From positions 186,001 to 250,000 of the forward strand of contig NZ_BAAAKI010000004.1 of NCBI RefSeq assembly GCF_039527675.1: a stretch of 64,000 bases of DNA, in the 5' to 3' direction. The DNA comes from Luteococcus sanguinis (GTDB taxonomy: Bacteria; Actinomycetota; Actinomycetes; Propionibacteriales; Propionibacteriaceae). Below the pieces are notes generated by a model that had not been told where the DNA came from, did no database searches, and worked only from the letters and a program-made list of their open reading frames with translations. This document shows, piece after piece, positions 7,757-16,313 of this stretch; the stretch's first letter is position 1, and each line of letters begins with the position of its first letter. The position numbers and the translations under genes were made by a program.

Positions 7757-8335
7757 ATGAGACGAGCCCAGGACCTCTCGGTCACAGAGATCACCGGCTG
7801 GTTGCAAGAGGCCGATGCGCCGACGGTGCTCGACGTCCGCACTCCGGTCGAGTTCGCCGGACACCACATCGCCGGTGCCGTGAACGCGCCGTTGGACGTC
7901 ATCAGCCAGCACGCCGACGAGATCGCCGAACACCTGGACGGCGAGGTGCTGTTCGTATGTCTCACCGACGGCCGCTCCCACGAGGCTGCGCGGATGATGG
8001 CTGGTTCCCTCGGGGGCCGCGGCCACGTGCTCACCGGTGGGATGACCGCCTGGCGTGAGGCCGGGCTGCCGGTCCAGGGTCCCGGCGAGGGCGTCTGGTC
8101 GGTGGAGCGCCAGGTGCGCGCGACCGCTGGCGGCATCGTCCTGGCGTCCGTGCTGGCCAGCATTGTCGCCCCGAAGTCCCGCTTCGTCGCCGGCGGCGTC
8201 GGTGCCGGCCTGGTGTTCGCCGGTGTCACCGACACCTGCGGGATGGCCAAGGTGCTGCAGAAGATGCCATGGAACCGCGGGCTCTCACAGCCCAGCGTCT
8301 CCAAGATCACGTCCGAACTCGACCGCGTCAACTGA
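7757..8335 (+). CDS. Rhodanese-like protein with C-terminal membrane domain
   Basis: This is a 192-residue protein. Residues 1-115 form a rhodanese domain (LDVRTPVEFAGHHIAGAVNAP, active-site loop VCLTDGRS), which moves sulfane sulfur as a Cys persulfide. Residues 130-175 hold two hydrophobic segments of the DUF2892 type, which would tether the enzyme to the membrane. The start is ATG 7757 with AAGGAGAAGG just upstream. It is the first gene of a three-gene unit with a Cys-rich mini-protein and a CstR-like repressor, opposite CoA-disulfide reductase. Confidence 0.9.
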   Translation: MRRAQDLSVTEITGWLQEADAPTVLDVRTPVEFAGHHIAGAVNAPLDVISQHADEIAEHLDGEVLFVCLTDGRSHEAARMMAGSLGGRGHVLTGGMTAWREAGLPVQGPGEGVWSVERQVRATAGGIVLASVLASIVAPKSRFVAGGVGAGLVFAGVTDTCGMAKVLQKMPWNRGLSQPSVSKITSELDRVN

Positions 8336-8375
8336 CGCGGTCAACCCGTTACACCAACCACCAAGGAGAAACGAA

Positions 8376-8546
8376 ATGTGTCGTCCCGTCACGTGCAAGA
8401 CCTGCGGCAAGACCACCTGGGCTGGCTGCGGCCAGCACATTGACCAGGTGAAGCGTACTGTTCCGGCTAGCCAGTGGTGCGACGGTCGCCACGAGGGCGT
8501 CGACAAGCCGGCGGGCAAGAGCCTGTTTGGGCGTCTGTTCGGCTGA
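8376..8546 (+). CDS. Small Cys-rich protein (56 aa)
   Basis: This gene is easily missed. ATG 8376 has AAGGAG 7 bases upstream and encodes 56 residues with five Cys: CRPVTCKTCGKTTWAGCGQH and later SQWCDGRH. The CxxC (TCKTC) plus CG-QH pattern suggests a bound metal, probably zinc, or reactive thiols. It lies 40 bases after the rhodanese stop and 20 bases before the CstR-like gene, so it is almost certainly in the same operon. The C-terminus KSLFGRLFG is amphipathic and hydrophobic. The function is unknown; a sulfur carrier or metallochaperone is possible but unproven. Confidence 0.8.
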   Translation: MCRPVTCKTCGKTTWAGCGQHIDQVKRTVPASQWCDGRHEGVDKPAGKSLFGRLFG

Positions 8547-8566
8547 CGAACGAAGTGGAGCCCCCC

Positions 8567-8830
8567 ATGCAGTTGGATCCCGAGGAGCTGGACCCGGTCA
8601 TCAAGCGGTTGCGCCGCGCCCAGGGCCAGCTGGCGGCCGTGATCCGGATGATCGAGGAGGGGCGGGAGTGCCGTGACATCGTCACCCAGCTCTCCGCCTG
8701 TTCCAAGGCGATCGACCGGGCCGGTTTCGCGCTGATATCGACCGGGCTGCAGGAGTGCATCAACGGCGACAATCCCAACCGGGACGAGGATCTGGCGGCA
8801 ATGGAGAAGCTCTTCCTGTCGCTGGCGTGA
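8567..8830 (+). CDS. cstR: CsoR/CstR-family repressor, CstR-like by its cysteines
   Basis: This is an 87-residue all-helical repressor of the DUF156 family (VIKRLRRAQGQL near the start). Copper sensors of the CsoR type need a Cys-His-Cys triad. Here Cys35 and Cys64 are 29 residues apart, as in both subfamilies, but the position of the copper-binding His (four before the second Cys) is Gly60. That is the CstR pattern, in which persulfides crosslink the two Cys and release DNA. A third Cys (45) is present. Its operon and the palindromic operators at 7599-7637 fit a sulfide/persulfide response. Confidence 0.85.
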   Translation: MQLDPEELDPVIKRLRRAQGQLAAVIRMIEEGRECRDIVTQLSACSKAIDRAGFALISTGLQECINGDNPNRDEDLAAMEKLFLSLA

Positions 8831-8833
8831 GAC

Positions 8834-8852
8834 GGCCAGCCAGCCCAGCTGG
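8834..8852. terminator. Short hairpin between convergent cstR and patatin genes
   Basis: GCCAGC and GCTGGC form a 6-bp stem with a 7-base loop in the 27-base gap between the two stops. It has no T tract. It could serve both strands weakly. Confidence 0.3.
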
Positions 8853-8857
8853 CAGGA

Positions 8858-10402
8858 TCAGTGCAGCCAGGGCGGGGGCATGGTGGCGGGCGGCGTGTGC
8901 GCCTCCCAGTCGATCCACCAGCGTTCCGCGTCTTCGGGACGGATCTCCGGGCGCAGCTGCTTGACCTGGTCACGCAGCTCGAACTTCATCCGGGTGAGCC
9001 GGGCAAGGTCGGTTCCGTCGGTGTCCTCGTCCGGGTCCAGGACGCTGCACTCCAGTTCCCAGGCCTGGCAGCGCAACTGGATGACGCTCCTGGTCAGCCC
9101 CTGCTCGACGGCGTCGAGTTGGAGGTGGGCTTCGGCGGCGCGCATCCAGCCGTAGTCGCGGTTGATCCGGATCAGGCCGGGGTCGATCGTGAGAGCGTCG
9201 TGTACCCCGATCTCCGGCTCTATCACCTTCGCGCCGGCGCTTCTGGCATAGGCGACCTCGTCGCGTTCGGTCTCGTCGCTCATGATCTCGGTGGCGCGCA
9301 TCATCACCGAGATCATGTCCCGCTCGGCGTAGCTGGGCTGGGACTTCGCGCCGGGGGCATTGGACGTGACCACCCAGGTGGTGGTGCAGCCCAGGTGTCC
9401 GATCGCCATCTCGGCGGGCAGGTTCTCGCGGACCCCGCCGTCCACATAGGTCTCGTCGTCGAGGGCAACCGGGACGAAGACTGCCGGGATCGAGCAGGAT
9501 GCGAGCACCCCGCGGGTGAGCTCCTGTGCGGTGCCGCCGATCGGGACATCCTCTCGGTCGACCAGCATCCCGTCTTCACGCAGGAAGCGCAGTTCGCCAC
9601 TCTCGAGCGCGGTGACGGCGATGCGGACGGTGAGACCTGACTCGCCGATCTTGGTCGCGTCGAAGACGCCGCTGCCCAGGAGTCGCTGCAGCAGGGGCCC
9701 AGGGACGTACATCGAACGCGTCTTCTCGGCGCCGGACAGGATCAGTCCCAGGTCGGTGCCCACACCGCGCATCCGGCTCAGGCCCGAGAGCACCGACAAC
9801 ACCATGGCTGGTGAGAGCTCGGCCGGCGCGACATCGGGGTCGTTGGTGGCCAGGGCCAGGGTCTCGAGCTGTGGGCTGAGGGGACGAGCGTCCTGGGTGT
9901 TCGGGGATCCCGGTCCTGATGGGTCGTGCTGGGGTTGGTCCTCCAGATCCAGCGCGGATCCCCTGGTGAAGGGGAGCTGGATGCGCGGGAGGCTCGCCCC
10001 TGCCCGCCATGCCGGCCGCGGGGACGCTGTCTGTTCGGCGTGATCGCGTTGCAGCAGGGCCATCAACTCGGGGCTGCGGGCGCGGAAGCGCCGGAACCAC
10101 GCGCGCTCGGTGAACATGTCGCTCTGCTCTTCCATCTCGAACCAGAGCCGCTCGAGTTCGCGGATCGATGCGGCCTGCTCGGCGGGGTCGGACGACTGGG
10201 CGATCATCGCGGCGATGATGCTGCCGGCCGATGTTCCGACCACGACGGTCGGCGCGATGCCGGCGCGCTCGTAGAGGTAGCGCAGGGCGCCGATCTGGAA
10301 GCTGGCCTTCGACCCACCCCCGGACAGGACCAGTCCTTCGCGCTCCTCGCGCGGGCTCAGCAGAGAGGTCAGGGGGAGCCCCAGCCATGGGCGACGTGCC
10401 AT
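8858..10402 (-). CDS. Patatin-like phospholipase
   Basis: This is a 514-residue protein with a patatin acyl-hydrolase domain (about residues 20-330). It has the oxyanion loop SGGGSKASF, the nucleophile motif GTSAG and the catalytic Asp in YVDGGVRENLP. Such enzymes use a Ser-Asp dyad to cleave acyl chains from phospholipids or other esters. No signal peptide or membrane segment is seen, so it is probably cytoplasmic. The C-terminal 170 residues are charged and helical and do not match a family I recognise. The neighbours (cstR convergent, tRNA-Glu upstream) give no hint of the substrate. Confidence 0.88.
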   Translation of the reverse strand: MARRPWLGLPLTSLLSPREEREGLVLSGGGSKASFQIGALRYLYERAGIAPTVVVGTSAGSIIAAMIAQSSDPAEQAASIRELERLWFEMEEQSDMFTERAWFRRFRARSPELMALLQRDHAEQTASPRPAWRAGASLPRIQLPFTRGSALDLEDQPQHDPSGPGSPNTQDARPLSPQLETLALATNDPDVAPAELSPAMVLSVLSGLSRMRGVGTDLGLILSGAEKTRSMYVPGPLLQRLLGSGVFDATKIGESGLTVRIAVTALESGELRFLREDGMLVDREDVPIGGTAQELTRGVLASCSIPAVFVPVALDDETYVDGGVRENLPAEMAIGHLGCTTTWVVTSNAPGAKSQPSYAERDMISVMMRATEIMSDETERDEVAYARSAGAKVIEPEIGVHDALTIDPGLIRINRDYGWMRAAEAHLQLDAVEQGLTRSVIQLRCQAWELECSVLDPDEDTDGTDLARLTRMKFELRDQVKQLRPEIRPEDAERWWIDWEAHTPPATMPPPWLH

Positions 10403-10469
10403 GACGCCAGACTAGCGAGCTTCGCAGGGCGTCACCGTCGGTTCCTCGCTGCCCGGTGGGGCGCCTGGG

Positions 10470-10504
10470 NNNNNNNNNNNNNNNNNNNNNNNNNNNNNNN
10501 NNNN
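10470..10504. other. Assembly gap (35 N)
   Basis: A run of N adjoins tRNA-Glu and hides its last bases. The true length is unknown. Confidence 0.98.
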
Positions 10505-10572
10505 CCAACGGGATTCGAACCCGCGCTGCCGCCTTGAAAGGGCGGTGTCCTAGGCCGCTAAACGATGGGGAC
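10500..10572 (-). tRNA. tRNA-Glu (TTC), 3' end in gap
   Basis: The 5' acceptor is GTCCCCA, the D arm is CGTTTAGCGGCCTAGGACA, the anticodon loop CTTTCAA carries anticodon TTC, and the T arm is GCGGG-TTCGAAT-CCCGT. Only the first three bases of the 3' acceptor strand (TGG) are readable; the remaining five fall in N, so the 3' boundary is extrapolated. Confidence 0.9.
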
Positions 10573-10701
10573 CTGTGCCTGTCGATGGTAGTGGCAGCGG
10601 GGGCGGGGGCCAAACCCAACCCCTCGACAGCGATGGCTGGGGTGCCCACGTCCGTGACGAATGGTGGCCATAGCTATTGCGTTGCCTCCGTCCCTGTGCC
10701 A

Positions 10702-10719
10702 ACCTAACACGTGTTAGGT
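10702..10719. promoter_or_regulatory. Perfect 18-bp palindrome, likely LacI-family operator
   Basis: ACCTAACACGTGTTAGGT is a perfect 18-bp palindrome centred 29 bases before the ATG of the solute-binding protein gene. A LacI-family gene lies at the other end of this sugar cluster and is the obvious candidate to bind it. Confidence 0.75.
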
Positions 10720-10739
10720 ACTCACTGAGGAGGCCGTGA

Positions 10740-12119
10740 ATGGCAGATCTGACTCGCCGGGCGATGCTCGGCGTCGGCGGAGCCGGTGCGCTGGGCACCG
10801 TCTTGTCGTGGAAGCGGTTGACCGGCCTGGACATCCCGGGCCGGGGCGCCGATGAACTCAATGTGGCCATCAATGGCACCGCCCAGGACGCTGCGTCCAA
10901 CCAGGGACTGGTGGACGCGTTCAAGAAGGTCCACCCCGACATCCACGTCCGGATCGTCCCGATCCAGGGCACGGACTGGAGCGACTTCTTCGCCAAGATC
11001 CTCACCCTGGTCGCCGCCGGCACCCCGCCGGACGTGGTCATGGTCGCCACCGAGGGCACCCAGCTCTTCGCCGACCGCCTGGCACATCCGCTGGACGAGT
11101 TCGTCACCCGCGACAAGGCCGAGATGCAGGAGTTCTTCGACGACGTGCACCCCTCGTTGATCGAGGCCTTCATGTACCAGGGCCACCTCTTCCAGCTGCC
11201 GCTCAGCTGGAACGCCGCCAACATGTACTACTCCGAGAAGGCGTTCAATCGCGCCGGCCTCGAGGCGCCCGCCGCCGACTGGACCTGGGACGACTTCCAG
11301 AACTCCCTGCGGCTGATGAAGAAGGCCTCCACCGGCACCTTCCGTCCCTTCTTCTGGACCAACCGCCTGTGGGGTGGCGTGGTGCCGTGGCTGTACTCCA
11401 ACGACACCTCCTTCCTGAAGCCGGAACGCTTCAGCGGTGGGGAGTGGCTGTGGAACAGCTTCTACCCCGGCCAGACGGGACGCTCCGGTGGTTACAAGTG
11501 GGCCCAGCCCAATGCGACCGACGACAAGGTGCTGGAGAGCTTCGAGTTCCTGCAGCAGCTCGTGGCCGAGGACCTCGGATCGTCCCCGGTGCAGGGCGGC
11601 GGCAACGAACTGGTCAGCCGCTTCGGCTCCGGCGTGATCGGGATGACCCCATCGGGCGGCTACTGGGTGCACGGCCTCAGCGAGGCCGGCATGACCAAGG
11701 ACGACTACGACGTCGCCTTCTTCCCCAAGCACCGCACGCAGCAACATCAGTTCGGCACTGCCGGCTACGCGATCATGCGCGCGTCCAAGCGCAAGGACGC
11801 CGCCTGGGAGTGGCTGAAGTTCTGCGTCAGCAAGGACGGCATGAAGATCGCCCAGAAGAACCCTGACTCCAACTCGGCGCGTCGCTCGCACAACACCGAG
11901 CTCTACTCCGGCACCGGCCCGAAGCACTGGGAGTACTTCTACGACACCCTCGACCGCTTCCCCACGACGGCGCCGGTTCCGGCCCCGCCGCAGGAGGCCG
12001 CGGTCGAGACCGCTCTGATCAAGAACGTGCTCGGCGCGGTCACCGGCACCCGGGCCCACGTCAAGACTGCGCTCGGCACGCTGCAGCGCGACCTCGAACT
12101 CGCGCTGGGAGGAAACTGA
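10740..12119 (+). CDS. Sugar ABC transporter solute-binding protein
   Basis: This is a 459-residue family 1 extracellular solute-binding protein (UgpB/MalE type), which presents sugar to the downstream permeases. The N-terminus has twin arginines (LTRRAMLGVGG), suggesting Tat export. There is no lipobox Cys in the first 45 residues, unusual for an actinobacterial binding protein. The mature part has typical features (DIHVRIVPIQGTDW, AGTPPDVVMV, AGYAIMRASKRKDAAWEWLKF). The gene follows GAGGAGG and an 18-bp palindrome. The downstream GH32 enzyme suggests sucrose or fructo-oligosaccharides as substrate. Confidence 0.9.
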   Translation: MADLTRRAMLGVGGAGALGTVLSWKRLTGLDIPGRGADELNVAINGTAQDAASNQGLVDAFKKVHPDIHVRIVPIQGTDWSDFFAKILTLVAAGTPPDVVMVATEGTQLFADRLAHPLDEFVTRDKAEMQEFFDDVHPSLIEAFMYQGHLFQLPLSWNAANMYYSEKAFNRAGLEAPAADWTWDDFQNSLRLMKKASTGTFRPFFWTNRLWGGVVPWLYSNDTSFLKPERFSGGEWLWNSFYPGQTGRSGGYKWAQPNATDDKVLESFEFLQQLVAEDLGSSPVQGGGNELVSRFGSGVIGMTPSGGYWVHGLSEAGMTKDDYDVAFFPKHRTQQHQFGTAGYAIMRASKRKDAAWEWLKFCVSKDGMKIAQKNPDSNSARRSHNTELYSGTGPKHWEYFYDTLDRFPTTAPVPAPPQEAAVETALIKNVLGAVTGTRAHVKTALGTLQRDLELALGGN

Positions 12120-12120
12120 C

Positions 12121-13065
12121 ATGACCGCAGCTCCCGTGGCCCCCAATGCCACCACCACCGAAACCGTCGTCCCCGTATCGCACGCCCCCGCGCGTCGTCG
12201 CGAGGGTCGGCTGGCCGCCTTCCTGCTCGCCCCGACCGTGATCGGGCTGGGCCTGTTCACCTTCATCCCGATGATCGGCTCGATCGTCCTGGCCTTCTTC
12301 GACTGGGACATCATCAGCACGCCCAAGTTCGTGGGTGGCAAGAACTTCGCCCAGCTCGCCAGCTCACCGACCGTGCGCGTCAGCTTCCTCAACACCTTCG
12401 GCTTCGTGATCGTTGCCGTCACCCTGCAGATCGCGGTCGCGATGCTGCTCGCCGTGCTGGTGCAGTCGAAGATGCCCAGCTGGGCGCGGGCCTTCTTCCG
12501 CTCGGTCTTCTTCTTCCCACTCATCCTGTCGGCGGCCTCGGTGTCGCTGATCATGTCCTACCTGTTCAACGAGGATTTCGGCACCGTCAACAAGGTGCTG
12601 GCCCTGGTCGGCATCGCACCCGTGCACTGGCTCACCAGCGCCCACGGCGCGATGGTCGTCACCGTCCTGGTCTACGTCTGGCAGAACTTCGGCTTCACCT
12701 TCCTGCTCTTCATCGGCGGCCTGGCCTCCATCCCGCCGGAGATCTACGAGGCCACCAGCATCGACGGCGCCGGCGCCTGGGCGCGCTTCCGCCAGATCAC
12801 CCTGCCGCTGGTCAGCCCCACCATGCTGGTGGCGACCGTGATGGCGATCATCTCCGCGCTGCAGATCTTCGACCAGCCCTACGTGCTCACCCGCGGCGGA
12901 CCCGGCGACTCGACCCGCACCGCCGTCATGGTGATCTACCAGTCGGCCTTCCAGGAGCTGCACTTCGGCCTGGCCGCCGCGATCGGCGTCGTGCTGATGG
13001 TGATCATCATGCTGATCACCTGGCTCCAGTTCCACTTGTCCAAGCGCTTCGTCTTCTACATGTGA
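12121..13065 (+). CDS. Sugar ABC transporter permease, MalF type
   Basis: This is a 314-residue inner-membrane permease with about six helices, starting one base after the binding-protein stop. The cytoplasmic EAA loop that contacts the ATPase reads EATSIDGAGAWARFRQITLP. It pairs with the following MalG-type permease. No ATPase is encoded in the cluster, so the complex probably uses a shared MsiK-like ATPase from elsewhere in the genome. Confidence 0.93.
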   Translation: MTAAPVAPNATTTETVVPVSHAPARRREGRLAAFLLAPTVIGLGLFTFIPMIGSIVLAFFDWDIISTPKFVGGKNFAQLASSPTVRVSFLNTFGFVIVAVTLQIAVAMLLAVLVQSKMPSWARAFFRSVFFFPLILSAASVSLIMSYLFNEDFGTVNKVLALVGIAPVHWLTSAHGAMVVTVLVYVWQNFGFTFLLFIGGLASIPPEIYEATSIDGAGAWARFRQITLPLVSPTMLVATVMAIISALQIFDQPYVLTRGGPGDSTRTAVMVIYQSAFQELHFGLAAAIGVVLMVIIMLITWLQFHLSKRFVFYM

Positions 13066-13073
13066 GGCCTGCC

Positions 13074-13991
13074 ATGTCATCCATCGCTCCCAGCAGCACG
13101 GCTGCCACCGCCACGCCCACGGGCACGATGCCCACCGGCACCAAGCCCACGGGCATCGATTCCACCCCCGCTGTGCGCAGCCGGCTCGGCCGTGAGGGCC
13201 TGCTCGCGCTGCTCGGCAAGGCGCTCATCCTGCTCGTCGCGCTCTTCCTCACCCTCGGCCCGGTGGTCTGGACCCTGTGGGTGGCGTTCACCCCGGTCGA
13301 CGAGTCAGGCCACCATACCCTCAGCCTGGCCGCCTTCAAGGACGTGTTCACCAAGGTTGACGTCTGGCGACTGTTCTGGAACTCGATCCTGGTCACCGGC
13401 CTGTCGGCCGTCGGTCAGATGTTCACCGCGGCGCTGGCCGGCTACGCCTTCGCCCGGCTGTCGTTCAAGGGACGTGAGTGGCTGTTCGGCCTGATCCTGG
13501 CCACGATGATGATCCCGATGCAGGTGACGATCGTCCCGGTCTTCATGCTGATCCGTGGCATGGGCCTCTCGGACACGCTGCTCGCCCTGATCCTGCCTGC
13601 GCTGCCCACCGCCTTCGGCACCTTCTTGATGCGCCAGTACTTCATGAACATCCCCGAAAGCCTCGCCGAAGCCGCCCAGATCGACGGCGCCAGCCCGTGG
13701 CGGGTCTTCTGGAAGATCTACCTCCCGCTGGCAACGCCCGGCCTGGCCATCGTTGGCATCCTCGCCTTCAACGGCATCTGGAATGAGTTCTTCCGCCCCC
13801 TGATCATGACCATCAGTGAGCAGAACTTCACCCTCCCGCTCGGCCTGGTGAGCCTGCAGGGCCAGCTCGGCACCGGCAGCATGTCCACCGTCTTGGCCGG
13901 TGTCGTCCTGTCGATGATTCCCGCGCTGATCGTCTTCATCTTCGGGCAGCGTCCGCTGCGCGAGGGCCTGACCGCAGGAAGTGTGAAGTGA
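13074..13991 (+). CDS. Sugar ABC transporter permease, MalG type
   Basis: This is a 305-residue permease with six predicted helices and the EAA loop EAAQIDGASPWRVFWKIYLP. I start at ATG 13074; a GTG at 13062 overlaps the previous stop and would add four residues. The first 40 residues are a Thr/Pro-rich cytoplasmic tail with a repeated pattern (PTGTMPTGTKPTG). The gene ends in a 4-bp overlap with the GH32 gene. Confidence 0.93.
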   Translation: MSSIAPSSTAATATPTGTMPTGTKPTGIDSTPAVRSRLGREGLLALLGKALILLVALFLTLGPVVWTLWVAFTPVDESGHHTLSLAAFKDVFTKVDVWRLFWNSILVTGLSAVGQMFTAALAGYAFARLSFKGREWLFGLILATMMIPMQVTIVPVFMLIRGMGLSDTLLALILPALPTAFGTFLMRQYFMNIPESLAEAAQIDGASPWRVFWKIYLPLATPGLAIVGILAFNGIWNEFFRPLIMTISEQNFTLPLGLVSLQGQLGTGSMSTVLAGVVLSMIPALIVFIFGQRPLREGLTAGSVK

Positions 13992-15211
13992 CCGACGTCT
14001 GCCGCCCGATGCACCACATCCGTCCCCAGACGGGGTGGATCAACGACCCGAACGGACTGGCCCACGTCGACGGCCGCTGGCACGTCTTCTTCCAGTACCG
14101 TGCCGACCAGCCACGGCACGGGGAGATCGCCTGGGGGCACGTCAGTTCCGACGACCTGTTCGCCTGGCGCGAGGAGCCCGTCGCGCTGCGTCCCCGGGCC
14201 GGAGAGATCGACGCCGTCGGCTGCTGGAGCGGCTGCTGCACGATCGACGACGGCACCCCGACGCTCTGTTACACCGCCGTTCCCAACAGCCCCGAGGATG
14301 CCGTGGGCGCCATCGCCACCGGTGATGCCACGCTGTCGAGCTGGACGCCTGCCGAGGTGCCCAGCGCGCCGCGGACGGGTGCCGAGGACGCTCAGACGCG
14401 GGACCCCTTCGTCGTCTGGATCGACGGTCGGCGCTACATCGTCCAAGGCCATGGTGGGCTGAACACCCCCGCCTCGTTGCTGCTCTACGACGCGACCGAC
14501 CTGACGAGCTGGGAACTGCTCGGCCCGTTGCTCAACCACGACGACGAGATCGCGGCCAGTGTGGCCCCGGCCGACATCTGGGAGTGCCCGAATGTCTTCC
14601 AGCTGGACGGGCGCTGGGTGGTGCTGGTGTCGCTGTGGCAGGCCGTCGACGGGCGGGGGACGCTGGCCGGCGTCCGGTGGCTGGTCGGTGAGATGGACAC
14701 CACGGGGGACCACCCGCGCTTCGTGCCGAGCAATGGCGGCGTCCTCGACGATGGTCCCGCCTTCTACGCCCCGCAGGCGCTGGTGGACGACGACCGGATC
14801 CTGATGTGGGGGTGGTCGTGGGAACTGCAGCGCGACGAGGAATGGCTGGACGAGCACGGCTGGGCCGGCGTGCTCACCGCGCCCCGCGAGTTGCACGTCG
14901 TCGACGGCCAGCTCACCGCCACCCTGGCTCCGGAGTTCGCGAGCCACGCCCACGAGGAGCTGGGTTCACCTTGGTCAGCGGCCGAGGACACCTGCGTGCT
15001 CGTGACCACGTCCGGGCCCGCGGTTCTGGTCTGCGACGGCGCGGACGGCAATGACCGCGTCGAGCTTCCGGGCGCCGCGTCGGTGCTGGTGGACGGATCA
15101 TTGGTCGAGGTCTATCGCGCGGACGGCACCACCCACACGACGCGCATCTATCCCGCCGCCGGGTCGACTTGGCGGCTGGAGGGTGCGGGGACGGTGCAGG
15201 CCATCCGCTGA
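13988..15211 (+). CDS. GH32 beta-fructosidase (sucrose/fructan hydrolase)
   Basis: This 407-residue glycoside hydrolase of family 32 cleaves beta-fructosides such as sucrose or short inulin-type oligosaccharides. The catalytic nucleophile Asp is in WINDPNG, the transition-state stabiliser in RDPFVV, and the acid/base Glu in WECPNVF. There is no signal peptide, so it works on sugar imported by the ABC system with which it is co-transcribed (GTGA overlap). The C-terminal beta-sandwich is short compared with plant and yeast invertases. The LacI repressor follows convergently. Confidence 0.92.
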   Translation: MTDVCRPMHHIRPQTGWINDPNGLAHVDGRWHVFFQYRADQPRHGEIAWGHVSSDDLFAWREEPVALRPRAGEIDAVGCWSGCCTIDDGTPTLCYTAVPNSPEDAVGAIATGDATLSSWTPAEVPSAPRTGAEDAQTRDPFVVWIDGRRYIVQGHGGLNTPASLLLYDATDLTSWELLGPLLNHDDEIAASVAPADIWECPNVFQLDGRWVVLVSLWQAVDGRGTLAGVRWLVGEMDTTGDHPRFVPSNGGVLDDGPAFYAPQALVDDDRILMWGWSWELQRDEEWLDEHGWAGVLTAPRELHVVDGQLTATLAPEFASHAHEELGSPWSAAEDTCVLVTTSGPAVLVCDGADGNDRVELPGAASVLVDGSLVEVYRADGTTHTTRIYPAAGSTWRLEGAGTVQAIR

Positions 15212-15254
15212 CAGATCAGGACCGCTGAGGGGGCCAGTGGAACGGGGCGGCGGC

Positions 15255-16262
15255 TCAGCGGGATGGGGGAGCGACGGACGCGCGCTCCACGACGGGGGAG
15301 TCGACCAGCAATCTGGTCGACTCCACTGCCCTTCCCGCCATCACGTCGAGCAGCACCTCGATCGCCCGGGCTCCCATCGCGCGATGCGGGAGGCTGATCG
15401 TGGTCAGACCCAGGTGGGGCGCGACATTGCGGTCGTTGTCGTAGCCGACCACCGAGAGTTCGTCCGGGATCGACAGGCCGAGCCTCGCAGCGGCCAGGAA
15501 GACACCTGCCGCGACACGATCGTTGGCGCACAGCACCGCCGTCGGACGATCGGGGGAGTCAAGTAACCGCAGGCCGACGCGCAGGCCGTCGGAGATGTCC
15601 CAGCCGCACTCCACCAGCTGGGGCCCCAGCCCCGCCGCGGCCAACGCCTTGGTGTGGCCCTGGACGCGCATGCCGGCGGCCAGGTAGTGCGACTCGCCCG
15701 TCAGGTAGGCGATCTCGCGGTGGCCCGCGCGCAGCAGGAGTTCGGTCGCGCTACGCGCACCGCCCACCTCGTCGCTCACCACGCCCGGCACCTGGCCGGA
15801 GGGGTCGACTGCATCCAGCAGCAGGCACTTCTCGTCCGCGAAACCGGGCGGGGGCTGCCACTCGCGCAGGTGTTCGGCTGCCAACATCAGCCCGTCGCAC
15901 TGCCGCGACTTCAGCACCTGGACGGCCTCCTGCTCGCGCACGGGGTTGCGGTCGCAGTCGACGACGAGCAGCAGGTAGCCGCGCGCCGCGGCGGCCCGGG
16001 TGGCCTCGTTGACCATGTCGCCGCCAAAACCTGTGGACAGGATCGAGTCGGTCACCACGCCAATCGTGTGGGTGGAGGCATTGCGCAGGCTTCGGGCGAC
16101 GGTGTTGGGGCGGTAACCCAACTCGTTGACGGCGCGCAGCACCGCCTCCTGGTTCTGCGCCGAGATCGCACCCTCCGCACGGCCATTGAGCACCAGCGAG
16201 ACCGCGCTGCGCGATACGCCGGCACGTCTGGCGACGTCGTGCGAGGTGATCCGTTTGCCCAC
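15255..16262 (-). CDS. LacI-family transcriptional regulator
   Basis: This is a 335-residue repressor. The N-terminal helix-turn-helix reads ITSHDVARRAGVSRSAVSLVLN and the hinge YRPNTVARSLR, followed by a periplasmic-binding-protein-like sugar domain with ANDRVAAG and VVGYDNDR. The start is GTG 16262. It lies convergent to the ABC-GH32 operon and is the likely ligand of the palindrome at 10702. The effector is expected to be a fructoside or its breakdown product. I see no operator-like palindrome in its own short upstream gap. Confidence 0.92.
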   Translation of the reverse strand: MGKRITSHDVARRAGVSRSAVSLVLNGRAEGAISAQNQEAVLRAVNELGYRPNTVARSLRNASTHTIGVVTDSILSTGFGGDMVNEATRAAAARGYLLLVVDCDRNPVREQEAVQVLKSRQCDGLMLAAEHLREWQPPPGFADEKCLLLDAVDPSGQVPGVVSDEVGGARSATELLLRAGHREIAYLTGESHYLAAGMRVQGHTKALAAAGLGPQLVECGWDISDGLRVGLRLLDSPDRPTAVLCANDRVAAGVFLAAARLGLSIPDELSVVGYDNDRNVAPHLGLTTISLPHRAMGARAIEVLLDVMAGRAVESTRLLVDSPVVERASVAPPSR

Positions 16263-16313
16263 CTCAGGAGTCTATCGGGGGTGCCCCTGGGCAGGGTCGG
16301 GGAGCGATATGGG

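Noticed and set aside
8055..8546. A 163-codon ORF covering the Cys-rich mini-protein
   Set aside because: Its first 107 codons read the rhodanese gene in a wrong frame. Only the part from ATG 8376 has a ribosome binding site.
15222..15261. CCGCTGAG...CTCAGCGG inverted repeat between GH32 and lacI as a terminator
   Set aside because: The loop is 24 bases, the right arm overlaps the lacI stop and no T tract follows. Support is too weak.
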